From Lawsonibacter sp. (GTDB lineage: Bacteria; Bacillota; Clostridia; Oscillospirales; Oscillospiraceae), in contig JAAWLY010000048.1 of assembly GCA_022798155.1 (NCBI GenBank), forward strand, positions 1 to 13,681: 13,681 nt of DNA, in the 5' to 3' direction. The notes beneath the pieces were generated by a model. That model made no database searches and was not told where the DNA came from. It saw nothing but the letters and a program-made list of their open reading frames with translations. Both the position numbers and the translations under genes were made by a program. Each line of letters opens with the position of its first letter. Position 1 is the first letter of the stretch. Below are positions 1-6,927 of the stretch, in pieces.

Positions 1-1406
1 GGGGTATCGTAGCCCTGGGGCAGCTTGGAGATAAACTCCTCGCACTGGGCCGCTCGGGCGGCGGCATACACCTCCGCATCGCTGGCACTTGGCCTGCCCA
101 GGCGGATATTTTCTTTCAGAGAGCAGCGGAACAAGAAATTATCTTGGGTGACAAAGCTCACCGTGTCCGCCAGCTGGAGCAGAGGGAGGTCCTTGATATC
201 GACTCCGCCGATGGAGATTTTCCCCTCCGTTACATCCCAGAACCGGGCAATCAGCTTGGCTACCGTGGACTTGCCGCCGCCGGACGGCCCCACCAGCGCG
301 GTGAAGCTGCTCTGAGGAAGGTTCAAGCTCACGCCGTGGAGCACCTCGTCCGCCCTCTCGCCGGTGTAGGAGAAGCGGACGTGTTTCAGCGCCACATCGT
401 ATCCGGACAGCTCCGCCCGGTTTTCCGGCTCGGGCAGCTCCGGCAGATCCAGATACCGCTGTAATTCCTCCACCGTCATCTGCATCTGCTTGATCTCGTT
501 GGCGAACACCTCCAGCTTAGCAAGAGATGTGACCATGGACATGGACAGCATCACCCCCAGGGCAGCCTCCGACGCGGTGATACCCCCGGTCGAGCCCAGC
601 CACAGACACATGGGCAGCGTCCCCAGCAGGGTGGAGGGAAACAGGGCGAAAGCCAGCTTCATGGTCACCCAGGTGGAGGACAGCCACTTGACCACGAATG
701 TACGGTAGCCGATGATGGCTTTGGCGTACTTGTCGTAGGAGGCCCCCGCCCGGCCAAAGGCTTTGATGACCTCGATGCCCTCAATGTACTCCACGATGGT
801 GCTGTTCATGGCTGTGTTGGAGCGGACGTACTGGTCGAAGTTTTTTCCGCTGATCTGGAAGGTAAGGATCATGCAGACCAGGGAAAGGGGAACCGTCGCC
901 AGGGACGCCACCGCCAAGCGCCAGTCGATGCACGCCAGGGCAATCAAGCTCACAATGGGCAGGGCCAGATGCCCTATCCCCTCGGGAATCATGTGGGCCA
1001 GGGGTGGCTCAATGTCCTCGATCTTGTCCACAATCAGATTTTTGATCTCCCCGATGGAGTGGGCGGTCACCTCCCCCAACGGAGCGTGGAGGAATCGGTC
1101 CGCCACCCGCAGCCGCAGGCCCTCCAGAATGTGATAGGCGGCGTAGTGGGACAGCATGGTGGAAAAGCCAAAACAGACGATTTTTACCAGATAGGCCCCC
1201 AGCGCCAGGCCGCACCAGGTCAAAATACCCTCTTCCCGAAGCGCCCCGGCGGAAAAGGCCTCGATCAGCCGGAATACGCAGTAGTAGGGCAGAAGCCCCG
1301 CCGTCACGCTGATGACGGACAAAATTACCGAGCCGGTGAGCCGTCGTCTACCCGCTCCGGCGTAAGTGAGCAGGCAGGAAAACCAGCCCTTTTTTGTTTG
1401 CTCCAA
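1..1406 (-). CDS. ABC exporter half-transporter (fused membrane and ATPase domains), 3' end beyond window
   Basis: Reading leftwards from 1406, about 468 codons are open to the window edge. The start chosen is TTG at 1406 because AAGGGAG lies 8 bases upstream; there is no nearby ATG in frame. Residues ~20-290 form the hydrophobic type IV exporter domain, with clear membrane stretches near 20-43, 58-80, 138-175 and 245-290. The nucleotide-binding domain follows: a Walker A GPSGGGKST near 371-379 and a Q-loop FVTQDNFLF near 418-426. The LSGGQ signature and Walker B would lie beyond base 1. Such half-transporters dimerise, usually with a partner encoded next door, and move lipids, drugs, peptides or, in the YbtP/YbtQ/Irt group, iron-siderophores. 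The substrate cannot be read from this sequence. The adjacent AraC fragment fits the common AraC plus paired ABC arrangement, with the partner probably lying left of the window. Family call is firm, substrate unknown. Confidence 0.9.
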   Translation of the reverse strand, partial: MEQTKKGWFSCLLTYAGAGRRRLTGSVILSVISVTAGLLPYYCVFRLIEAFSAGALREEGILTWCGLALGAYLVKIVCFGFSTMLSHYAAYHILEGLRLRVADRFLHAPLGEVTAHSIGEIKNLIVDKIEDIEPPLAHMIPEGIGHLALPIVSLIALACIDWRLAVASLATVPLSLVCMILTFQISGKNFDQYVRSNTAMNSTIVEYIEGIEVIKAFGRAGASYDKYAKAIIGYRTFVVKWLSSTWVTMKLAFALFPSTLLGTLPMCLWLGSTGGITASEAALGVMLSMSMVTSLAKLEVFANEIKQMQMTVEELQRYLDLPELPEPENRAELSGYDVALKHVRFSYTGERADEVLHGVSLNLPQSSFTALVGPSGGGKSTVAKLIARFWDVTEGKISIGGVDIKDLPLLQLADTVSFVTQDNFLFRCSLKENIRLGRPSASDAEVYAAARAAQCEEFISKLPQGYDT

Positions 1407-1426
1407 GCAAACCACTCCCTTCAAAG

Positions 1427-1462
1427 AAATATGGACGGTACTGGCTGGTACCGTCCATATTT
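1427..1462. promoter_or_regulatory. Perfect 15-bp inverted repeat upstream of the ABC transporter gene
   Basis: Two exact 15-base arms (1427-1441 and 1448-1462) flank a 6-base loop TGGCTG. The repeat ends about 7 bases before the AAGGGAG ribosome site of the ABC gene, so a transcript entering from the right would fold it in the 5' leader. It could be a terminator or attenuator (A/T-rich outer stem, T-run short on both strands) or a dimeric repressor operator. No known regulator consensus was recognised. Confidence 0.6.
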
Positions 1463-1526
1463 TAAGGGGGGTTAGCGATAACTATCTACCCCGCATAGAC
1501 CAAACAGTCCCGTTTGGGCAACAAAT

Positions 1527-1609
1527 TCACCTGCACCGATACTCCGTTGGGGACATCCCCATAACCTTCTGGAACACGATGGCAAATTTGCTGGGGCTGT
1601 CGTACTGTT
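1527..1609 (-). pseudogene. C-terminal remnant of an AraC-family transcription regulator
   Basis: On the minus strand this stretch encodes YDSPSKFAIVFQKVMGMS followed by PTEYRCR and a TGA stop. That is the end of the second helix-turn-helix of AraC/XylS regulators, whose typical ending is GYDS..FxxxFKKxxGxSPxxYR. Codons upstream of the YDS motif (HFLFYRKQ) no longer resemble the family, so the homology stops near 1605. The rest of the gene is not found elsewhere in the window. The recombinase-bearing segment begins just to the right, so the regulator was probably cut when that segment arrived or by a later deletion. The fragment probably belonged to the ABC transporter genes on its left, which share its orientation. 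It has no start signal and is unlikely to be expressed. Confidence 0.8.
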
Positions 1610-1645
1610 TTCGGTAAAATAAAAAGTGAGCAAATGGACAGTACG
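1601..1645. repeat. 8-bp inverted repeat at the AraC / recombinase-segment junction
   Basis: CGTACTGT at 1601-1608 is matched by its exact complement ACAGTACG at 1638-1645, with 29 bases between. The left copy sits at the point where AraC homology ends. Large serine recombinases bind short imperfect dyads at attachment sites, so this may be a trace of an element end, but eight bases could also pair by chance. Confidence 0.35.
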
Positions 1646-1673
1646 CATAAAGAACATTTTGGAATTTGGTGGG

Positions 1674-1705
1674 CAACCGCATGATGCTGTGGAGTCATGC
1701 GGTTG
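1674..1705 (-). terminator. Hairpin at the end of recombinase 1
   Basis: Arms 1674-1684 (CAACCGCATGA) and 1695-1705 pair perfectly over 11 bases around a 10-base loop. The hairpin overlaps the last codons and stop of the recombinase reading frame. The bases after it on the minus strand (CCACCAAATTCC) are not a T-run, so it is only a terminator-like structure and might be Rho-assisted or have another role. Confidence 0.45.
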
Positions 1706-2910
1706 TCTGCTTGCTATCCCGGCTATACTCCGAGGAAAAATCAATCTCGCCAATGAAATTGTAATGCACATCAATCCGCTGAACGCGGTGGCCGCTGGAC
1801 TTGTCCGGGGCGTGGACAACTACCTTTTCCACAAACTCACGCAAGAGGGCCGGGGTCAGCTCTGTCGGTGCGGCGTACTTCCGTACAATCTTCAGAAAAC
1901 TCTGGACATTGACAGCTTGCGTTTCAATCGCAGCTACAACGCTCTGCAAGTCCTTTGCGGACTGCTTCAAAGCCTCCTGTTCTTTCTCGTACCCCTCAGA
2001 CAGCTTTGCAAACCGCTCCGCACTCAACGCCCCCGCAACGCGATCTTCGTAGAGCTGCTGAATAATGCGGTCAAGTTCGCTGATACGCCGCTCCTGCTCC
2101 GCTTTCTGTACGGCGGTCTTGTTCTCCATAACACACCGCACTAACTCTTTCTCGTCCTCCTGGGCATAGGCAACGACACGCTGCAAATTTTGGAGTACAA
2201 GCTGTTCCAGCACCACTGCCCGAATATAGTGGGCAGTACACTTTTTCCTTGATTGGTAGTTTGAGCAGATATAGCTCTCCTGCTCTTTCGTCAATGTGAT
2301 ACTGCGGTGGTGGTACAACTTCGCGCCACAGTCGGCACAGTAGGCCAGCCCGGAAAACAGTCCCATTTCTCCCATCTTGGTGGGGCAGCGGCGGTGTTCC
2401 CGGCTTTTCCGCACAATCTCCCATGCCTCTTTGTCGATGATCGCTTCATGGGTATTCTCAAATACCGCCCATTTGTCCGGGGGATTGATAACCGTTTTTT
2501 TGCTCTTATAAGAGAGCTTGGCAGTTTTGAAATTGGTTGTCCGGCCTAAATAGGTGTCCTGTTCCAAAATACGCTGGACGGTTGCGGCGTTCCAACGGTA
2601 GGGGTCATCCAGGAAATAACGGCTCGTCTGCCCTGTGCGCTGAAACATGATTGTTCCCGGCGTCGGGATTTCACGCTCTTTCAGCATCCGGGCAATTTTG
2701 CCGGGGCCGTTACCCTCAACGCACAACTGGAAAATCAACTCCACCATGGGGCCGTTTCCTCGTCCACCAAAAGATGCCCGTCCTCGCCATTTATGTAGCC
2801 GTAGGGGGCGTTTACTGGCAACCGCTGGCCCGACATACCCTTATTGCGAAAAACTGCCCGTGTTTTCTTCGACGTGTCTTTGGCGTACCATTCATTATAG
2901 TGTTATCCAT
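1695..2910 (-). pseudogene. Large serine recombinase 1, catalytic domain missing, frameshifted
   Basis: The longest open frame starts at the ATG at 2747 (350 residues, from MVELIF). Homology continues upstream in another frame to about 2899: NEWYAKDTSKK, then GMSGQRLPVNAPYGYI, then VDEETAP. A single base appears lost in the GGGG run at 2748-2751, since ETAP followed by VVELIF is the expected continuation. What remains is the recombinase domain, a zinc ribbon (CADC, then CSNYQSRKKC), a long coiled coil (EQERRISELDRIIQQL onward) and the C-terminal tail. The N-terminal resolvase domain of ~140 residues with the nucleophilic serine is absent, so the product cannot cut DNA. Reading ATG at 2910 gives MDNTIMN, which would lead into the EWYAKDTS motif if four bases (an AATG copy) had been lost, so sequence related to the family may extend a few codons further. 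The stop of recombinase 2 lies 14 bases before that ATG. Family identification is firm. Confidence 0.85.
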
Positions 2911-2924
2911 AAAGAATGATGCTC

Positions 2925-4271
2925 TTACAGTTCCACAAAACCGACAAAATTGTAGTAGATTTTAATGTCACGCTCATCGTGCCCGTTGACCGCTCTGCGC
3001 TCCCCAACCTCAATGCGCTTCACCAGCCGTAGGAGCGTTGGGCGGTCCAATTCCTCCAGCTTGGAGTAGTCCCGGATTATCGCCAGCCAATCGTCAGCGG
3101 CCCTTTCGTCCTCCTGACAGACTTCCAACTGGGCAGACAGTTTTGTCCTCTGTTCCAGCTTATCCGCACGTTCATCCTCGTATCGCTTTAGCAACTGGAC
3201 ACATACCGCCTCTGGGATCACACCCTTCACTTTGTCCTCGTAGGCGGTAACCGCCAGTTTCTCCAACTCCGCAAGCCGTTTATCCAGCGCATCCATAGTT
3301 GCCTGGAGTGTTTTCCGCTGTTCCAGGCTGGCGGCGTTGTGTTGTGCCATGATCTTCTCCTTGAGGCCAATGGGGTTATTCTGTGCCAGCGCCGCCTTGA
3401 AGCGGATGTCAATCAGCAGCAGTTCAATCAACACCCGCTGATTGATGATGTGGCCCAAGCAAGCGGTTTTGCCGCCAGCGGCGTAGCGGTTACAGGCATA
3501 GCCCTGGTAGGTGCCATAGCTTCCGTCCTTGTGCTTTCGGCTGTCCCGATAGCGCCGCATGGGGGATTTGCAGTCCATACAGAAAAGTATTCCTGTGAAT
3601 AAAGCCGTCTCCCTGGCCTTGCCGCTCCGAAATTTTGTGTTCCGGGCATCCAGTTCCCGCACCAAATCCCACGTTTTTTGCGAAATGATCGGTTCATGGG
3701 TGTTTTCCACCCTGATCCACTCGCTCTCCGGTTTGGCAATCTGCTTGTGGACCTTGTAGGACAGGTTGCCGGTTTTATTCTGGACCATATGCCCAAGGTA
3801 AACCTCATTGCGGAGGATAGCCTTGACTGTGGGAGCCGCCCAAAAATCACCGTCCTTGCGGATATTGGGCTTGCCCTGCCTCATGTAGTAGAAGGTGATG
3901 GGTGTAGGCACATTCTCGGTGTTCAGCGTAGTGGCGATTTTGCGGTAGCTGTACCCCTGACAGAGCAGGTCAAAAATGCGCGTCACCACGGGGGCGGTCA
4001 CAGGGTCGATGATGAAAACGTGCTTATCCTCCGGGCTTTTCAGATAGCCGATTGGAGCGTAGTAGCCGACATATTTCCCACGCTTGAAGGTGGAGTGTTT
4101 GACGGCCTGGATTTTGTTGCTGGTGTCCCGGGCGTACAGGTCGTTGAACAAGTGCTGTTGGGAAAGGCACGAAAAGTTTTGAAAAGGCCAGGATTCATGC
4201 GGAATTGCGGCGGATTGGCTCCCGACTGTGTCCGCCCTGGAATGAAAAATGGCAATAGCCGACAACTGCAT
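2925..4271 (-). CDS. Large serine recombinase 2, N-terminal catalytic domain replaced
   Basis: A 448-residue frame. From residue ~42 it is a typical recombinase of clostridial conjugative or mobilizable elements: FNDLYARDTSNKI, then YVGYYAPIGYL (DNA-binding recombinase domain), a zinc ribbon with CMDC near 230 and paired cysteines in the GYACNRYAAGGKTAC stretch, and a coiled coil RLAELEKLAVTAYEDKVKG with the later KRYEDERADKLEQR helix. The tail is IKIYYNFVGFVEL. Residues 1-41 do not resemble any resolvase domain, and no serine nucleophile motif (YxRxS) is present, so the protein as written lacks catalysis. The ATG used is simply the first in frame and has no good ribosome site. It is probably a decayed gene whose 5' half was replaced by the flank of the ParB region; it could still bind attachment sites if translated. 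It is colinear with recombinase 1 and more intact than it. Confidence 0.85.
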   Translation of the reverse strand: MQLSAIAIFHSRADTVGSQSAAIPHESWPFQNFSCLSQQHLFNDLYARDTSNKIQAVKHSTFKRGKYVGYYAPIGYLKSPEDKHVFIIDPVTAPVVTRIFDLLCQGYSYRKIATTLNTENVPTPITFYYMRQGKPNIRKDGDFWAAPTVKAILRNEVYLGHMVQNKTGNLSYKVHKQIAKPESEWIRVENTHEPIISQKTWDLVRELDARNTKFRSGKARETALFTGILFCMDCKSPMRRYRDSRKHKDGSYGTYQGYACNRYAAGGKTACLGHIINQRVLIELLLIDIRFKAALAQNNPIGLKEKIMAQHNAASLEQRKTLQATMDALDKRLAELEKLAVTAYEDKVKGVIPEAVCVQLLKRYEDERADKLEQRTKLSAQLEVCQEDERAADDWLAIIRDYSKLEELDRPTLLRLVKRIEVGERRAVNGHDERDIKIYYNFVGFVEL

Positions 4272-4282
4272 ACTGTTTTTAT

Positions 4283-4317
4283 GGGAGAATGTGGCATAGT
4301 TGCGTTCTCCCTTTTTT
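4283..4317 (+). terminator. Intrinsic terminator on the + strand
   Basis: GGGAGAA (4283-4289) pairs with TTCTCCC (4305-4311) and is followed at once by six T residues (4312-4317). The loop is 15 bases. This has the form of a Rho-independent terminator for a gene read rightwards whose coding part is gone, so it is likely a leftover of the conjugative element that supplied the ParB piece. Confidence 0.65.
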
Positions 4318-4337
4318 CATCCCCATTTCACGATGAG

Positions 4338-4460
4338 GTATCGGCCGCTGATTTGTTCTCCATGGAGCAGGAGCGTCAGGACGCTAAACTGGAGAAGGTA
4401 CAGAATATCCCGCTGTCCGAGTTGTACCCATTTCCCGACCACCCCTTTTCCGTAAGAGAT
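4338..4460 (+). pseudogene. ParB-like partition protein fragment
   Basis: On the plus strand the frame reads SAADLFSMEQERQDAKLEKV, then QNIPLSELYPFPDHPFSVRD. This is the N-terminal ParB/Spo0J nuclease-like motif (IPLSEL.PF..HPF.VRD) as it appears in ParB-like proteins of integrative conjugative elements. After the aspartate at 4458-4460 the frame reads GAIPKGAGL and similarity ends. The expected continuation (DEAM, then VESI..YG) and the rest of the domain are missing. The 5' end is also unsupported: the only feature before it is a terminator. It is therefore a remnant of ~40 codons left by a deletion whose right end is near 4460, where the sugar-locus sequence begins. Call rests on motif memory, fairly sure. 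Confidence 0.7.
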
Positions 4461-4528
4461 GGGGCGATTCCCAAGGGGGCCGGGTTACGGCCTCCTGTCT
4501 TTTTGGTTTTAGAGTCCGGCTGTGGGCG

Positions 4529-4558
4529 GGGTGGGTGCTTCCTTATCTGTACCCACCC
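4529..4558 (-). terminator. Hairpin downstream of the alpha-galactosidase gene
   Basis: GGGTGGGT (4529-4536) pairs with ACCCACCC (4551-4558) around a 14-base loop, starting 18 bases after the stop of the alpha-galactosidase gene in its direction of reading. No T-run follows on the minus strand, so it is a weak or Rho-assisted terminator at best. The stretch 4461-4575 otherwise shows no gene. Confidence 0.4.
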
Positions 4559-4575
4559 TGCGCCAGGGGACCTTT

Positions 4576-6762
4576 TTAAATGGCGGACAGATACAGCTGC
4601 AGAGACTGGTAGTCCCCACAAAACAGGGGCAGGGGGTAACCCGCCTGCATGAGCAGGTCGCCGGGGTAGCTGCCCTGGCCGTTAATTTGATAGCAGGCGT
4701 TGGGGTCCAACCCTTTCAGATGCAAGGTCAGGAAGGAGGGGGCGGCAATGGCCGGTCCGGTAACCAGGCTGACCAGGGCCTCGCTGCCGTCGGGGGAGAC
4801 CTGTTCCCAGGCGGTGTAGGGGCCGTTCTGGAAAGGGTCGGAGAGGCGGTAGTAGTCCCCCCGCTGAATCAGGTCGTAGTGCTCCTTGAAGAAGGCGGTC
4901 TGCTTCCGGATGGTCTCCCGCTCCTCCTGGGTACACTTGCTCAGGTCCATTTCGTAGCCGAAGGTGCCCGACATGGCCACAACCCCCCGGGTCTCCAAGG
5001 GGGTGATCCGCCCGTTGGACTCGTTGGGCACGGCGGAGACGTGGGCTCCCATGGTGGAGACGGGGTAGCAGAAGGAGGTGCCGTACTGGATGCGCAGGCG
5101 GTCGATGGCGTCGGTGTTGTCGCTGCACCAGATCTGGGGGGTATAGTACAGCATTCCGGCATCAAACCGCCCGCCCCCTCCGCAGCAGCCCTCAATAAAG
5201 AGGCCGGGAAAATCCCGGAGCATCCGGCTGAGCATGTCGTAGACCCCCAGGACATACCGGTGGTAGACCTCCCCCTGACGCTGGGCGGGCAGGGCGGCGG
5301 ACCACACATCCGTGAGGGAGCGGTTCATGTCCCACTTGACATAGGAGATGCCGGCGCTGGAGAGTACCTGTTTGATCTGGCCGTAAATATGGTCCCGGAC
5401 ATCCTGGCGGGAGAAGTCCAGCACCAGCTGATTCCGCCCCCGGGCGGGGGAGCGGCCGGGCACCCGAAAGACCCAGTCGGGGTGGGCACGATATAGATCG
5501 CTGTCCTCATTGACCATCTCCGGCTCAATCCACAGGCCGAATTTCATGCCCAGATGTTCCACCCTGCCGGCAATGGCCTGGATGCCCCCGGGCAGCTTTT
5601 CCAGGTTGACAGACCAGTCGCCCAGCCCGGCGTTGTCGTCGTCCCGCTTGCCGAACCAGCCGTCGTCCATGACAAACAGCTCAATGCCCAGGGGGGCGGC
5701 GGTTTGGGCAATCTCCACCAGCTTGTCGGCGGTGAAGTCAAAATAGGTGGCCTCCCAGTTGTTGATGAGCACTGGGCGGCGTCCTCCCTCCAGGGGGTCG
5801 TGGATTAGGTGCTCCCGGATAGCCCGGTGAAGCTGCCGGCTCATCTGGCCAAAGCCGCTGGGGGAGCAGACCAGCGCCGCCTCGGGGGCGGTGAAGCTCT
5901 GGCCGGGCTCCAGGGTCCAGCAGAACTGGTAGGGGTGGATGCCCATGACCAGCCGGGCGTTGTCATACTGACTGCGCTCCGTCTGGACCTGAAAGTTACC
6001 GCTGTACAGCAGCATGGCGCCGTAGCACAGGCCGTAGTCCTCGTTGGCGTTATGATCGCAGAGGATGACGAAGGGGTTGTGCTGGTGGCTGGAGGTTCCC
6101 CGCACGCTGCCAGCGCCCTGGACGCCAAGGCGCAGGGCGGCCCGGTCGGGGCACCGCTCCATGAGGTGGCAGCCGTTAAAGGTAATCAGGTCCAGGTCGG
6201 AGCGGAGAAAGTCCAGGCACAGGGAGGCGCACTGACGCAGCCGGACCGCCTCGCACCCCCGGTTTACCACCCGGACCGCCCGGGTGATCAGGTCGAAGGC
6301 CTCAAAAACACCGTAGTACAGCTCCACCGCCACCTGGGCGGCGGCGTCCTCCAGGGTGATTACCAGGGTCTGGGCGTCGGGCTCGCCGCCAAAGAAGGCG
6401 GGCAGACCCTCCAGAGCGTACTTGCCCTGGTGCAGCTCATAGCCGGCGTAGCGCAGGTCGCAGGTGTGGCTGCCGCTGGGCAGCTCCAGCTCGATGGAGG
6501 GCAGGCGGAAGTCCCCCACGCCGCAGGTGGAGTACTCCTGGGGAAGGGTATTCAGGGAGTAGGTCCGGTCGGTTCCGGCTTCCTCCGGGTTGGGGGCGCA
6601 GGCCCGGTCTGCATACCGGACTAGATAGGACAGGTCGCCGCCGCAGATTCTGGGGCCGTACCAGGTGTGCAGCAGCACGTTGTGCCGGTCGGCCTTCATC
6701 TGGTAGGTGGTATTGCGGGTATGCAGGGTAAAGACGCGGTTGCTTTGGTCGATGACAATCAT
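4576..6762 (-). CDS. agaA: GH36 alpha-galactosidase
   Basis: A 728-residue cytoplasmic enzyme (no signal peptide) that hydrolyses terminal alpha-1,6-galactose from melibiose, raffinose and stachyose. The frame is open to 6900, but ATG at 6762 is preferred: GGGGGTG lies 5 bases upstream, the length fits the family, and a promoter sits between 6795 and 6823. It has an N-terminal beta-sandwich (~1-330), a TIM barrel starting at NNWEATYFDF (334-343), and a C-terminal beta domain. The nucleophile is D478 in YVKWDMNRS and the acid/base is D548 in IWCSDNTDAIDR. The DDGWFGKRDDD stretch (366-376) and GGGGRFD (528-534) line the pocket. Length and motif positions match Geobacillus AgaA as I remember it, including W336 and an alanine at 355; that position is reported to influence raffinose use in AgaA/AgaB. 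It lies downstream of the broken importer genes, as in raffinose operons. It appears intact. Confidence 0.95.
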   Translation of the reverse strand: MIVIDQSNRVFTLHTRNTTYQMKADRHNVLLHTWYGPRICGGDLSYLVRYADRACAPNPEEAGTDRTYSLNTLPQEYSTCGVGDFRLPSIELELPSGSHTCDLRYAGYELHQGKYALEGLPAFFGGEPDAQTLVITLEDAAAQVAVELYYGVFEAFDLITRAVRVVNRGCEAVRLRQCASLCLDFLRSDLDLITFNGCHLMERCPDRAALRLGVQGAGSVRGTSSHQHNPFVILCDHNANEDYGLCYGAMLLYSGNFQVQTERSQYDNARLVMGIHPYQFCWTLEPGQSFTAPEAALVCSPSGFGQMSRQLHRAIREHLIHDPLEGGRRPVLINNWEATYFDFTADKLVEIAQTAAPLGIELFVMDDGWFGKRDDDNAGLGDWSVNLEKLPGGIQAIAGRVEHLGMKFGLWIEPEMVNEDSDLYRAHPDWVFRVPGRSPARGRNQLVLDFSRQDVRDHIYGQIKQVLSSAGISYVKWDMNRSLTDVWSAALPAQRQGEVYHRYVLGVYDMLSRMLRDFPGLFIEGCCGGGGRFDAGMLYYTPQIWCSDNTDAIDRLRIQYGTSFCYPVSTMGAHVSAVPNESNGRITPLETRGVVAMSGTFGYEMDLSKCTQEERETIRKQTAFFKEHYDLIQRGDYYRLSDPFQNGPYTAWEQVSPDGSEALVSLVTGPAIAAPSFLTLHLKGLDPNACYQINGQGSYPGDLLMQAGYPLPLFCGDYQSLQLYLSAI

Positions 6763-6794
6763 GGGAACACCCCCGGAAATATTTTGTATGGCTG

Positions 6795-6823
6795 ATTGTA
6801 CGAAATTTTTTCCTTGCAGGCAA
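6795..6823 (-). promoter_or_regulatory. Sigma-A-type promoter for the alpha-galactosidase gene
   Basis: On the minus strand TTGCCT (6818-6823) and TACAAT (6795-6800) are separated by 17 bases, in an A/T-rich patch of otherwise GC-rich DNA, 33 bases before the chosen start codon. A small dyad CTTGC-CT-GCAAG overlaps the -35 box and could be an operator. The galactosidase can thus be transcribed apart from the importer genes. Confidence 0.6.
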
Positions 6824-6886
6824 GAGGCAATTGAAAAAATAACTGCCAAATAAAATAGGATTTCTCCCCGCGATTTGTCTATGGAC

Positions 6887-6919
6887 AACAGCCCCGGCAA
6901 CTGAGGCGCCGGGGCTGTT
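6887..6919 (-). terminator. 12-bp GC-rich hairpin between permease and alpha-galactosidase
   Basis: AACAGCCCCGGC (6887-6898) pairs perfectly with GCCGGGGCTGTT (6908-6919) around a 9-base loop. It starts 9 bases after the permease stop. There is no T-run after it on the minus strand, so it may be a partial terminator or a 3' stabilising stem that separates levels of importer and enzyme mRNA. Confidence 0.5.
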
Positions 6920-6927
6920 AGGGGGAA

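Noticed and set aside
3678..4652. 324-codon + strand open frame spanning recombinase 2 and the ParB piece
   Set aside because: Only residues from about 4338 to 4460 resemble a protein family (ParB); the rest is antisense to the recombinase or crosses the junction into the sugar locus.
4522..5496. 324-codon open frame on the + strand, rich in Gly, Val and Gln
   Set aside because: It lies antisense within the alpha-galactosidase gene, has no family motif or ribosome site, and arises from the GC-rich codon use of that gene.
6763..6900. 46-codon N-terminal extension of the alpha-galactosidase (start at 6900)
   Set aside because: It crosses the A/T-rich promoter, has no ribosome site and exceeds the family length; the ATG at 6762 has GGGGGTG in the right place.
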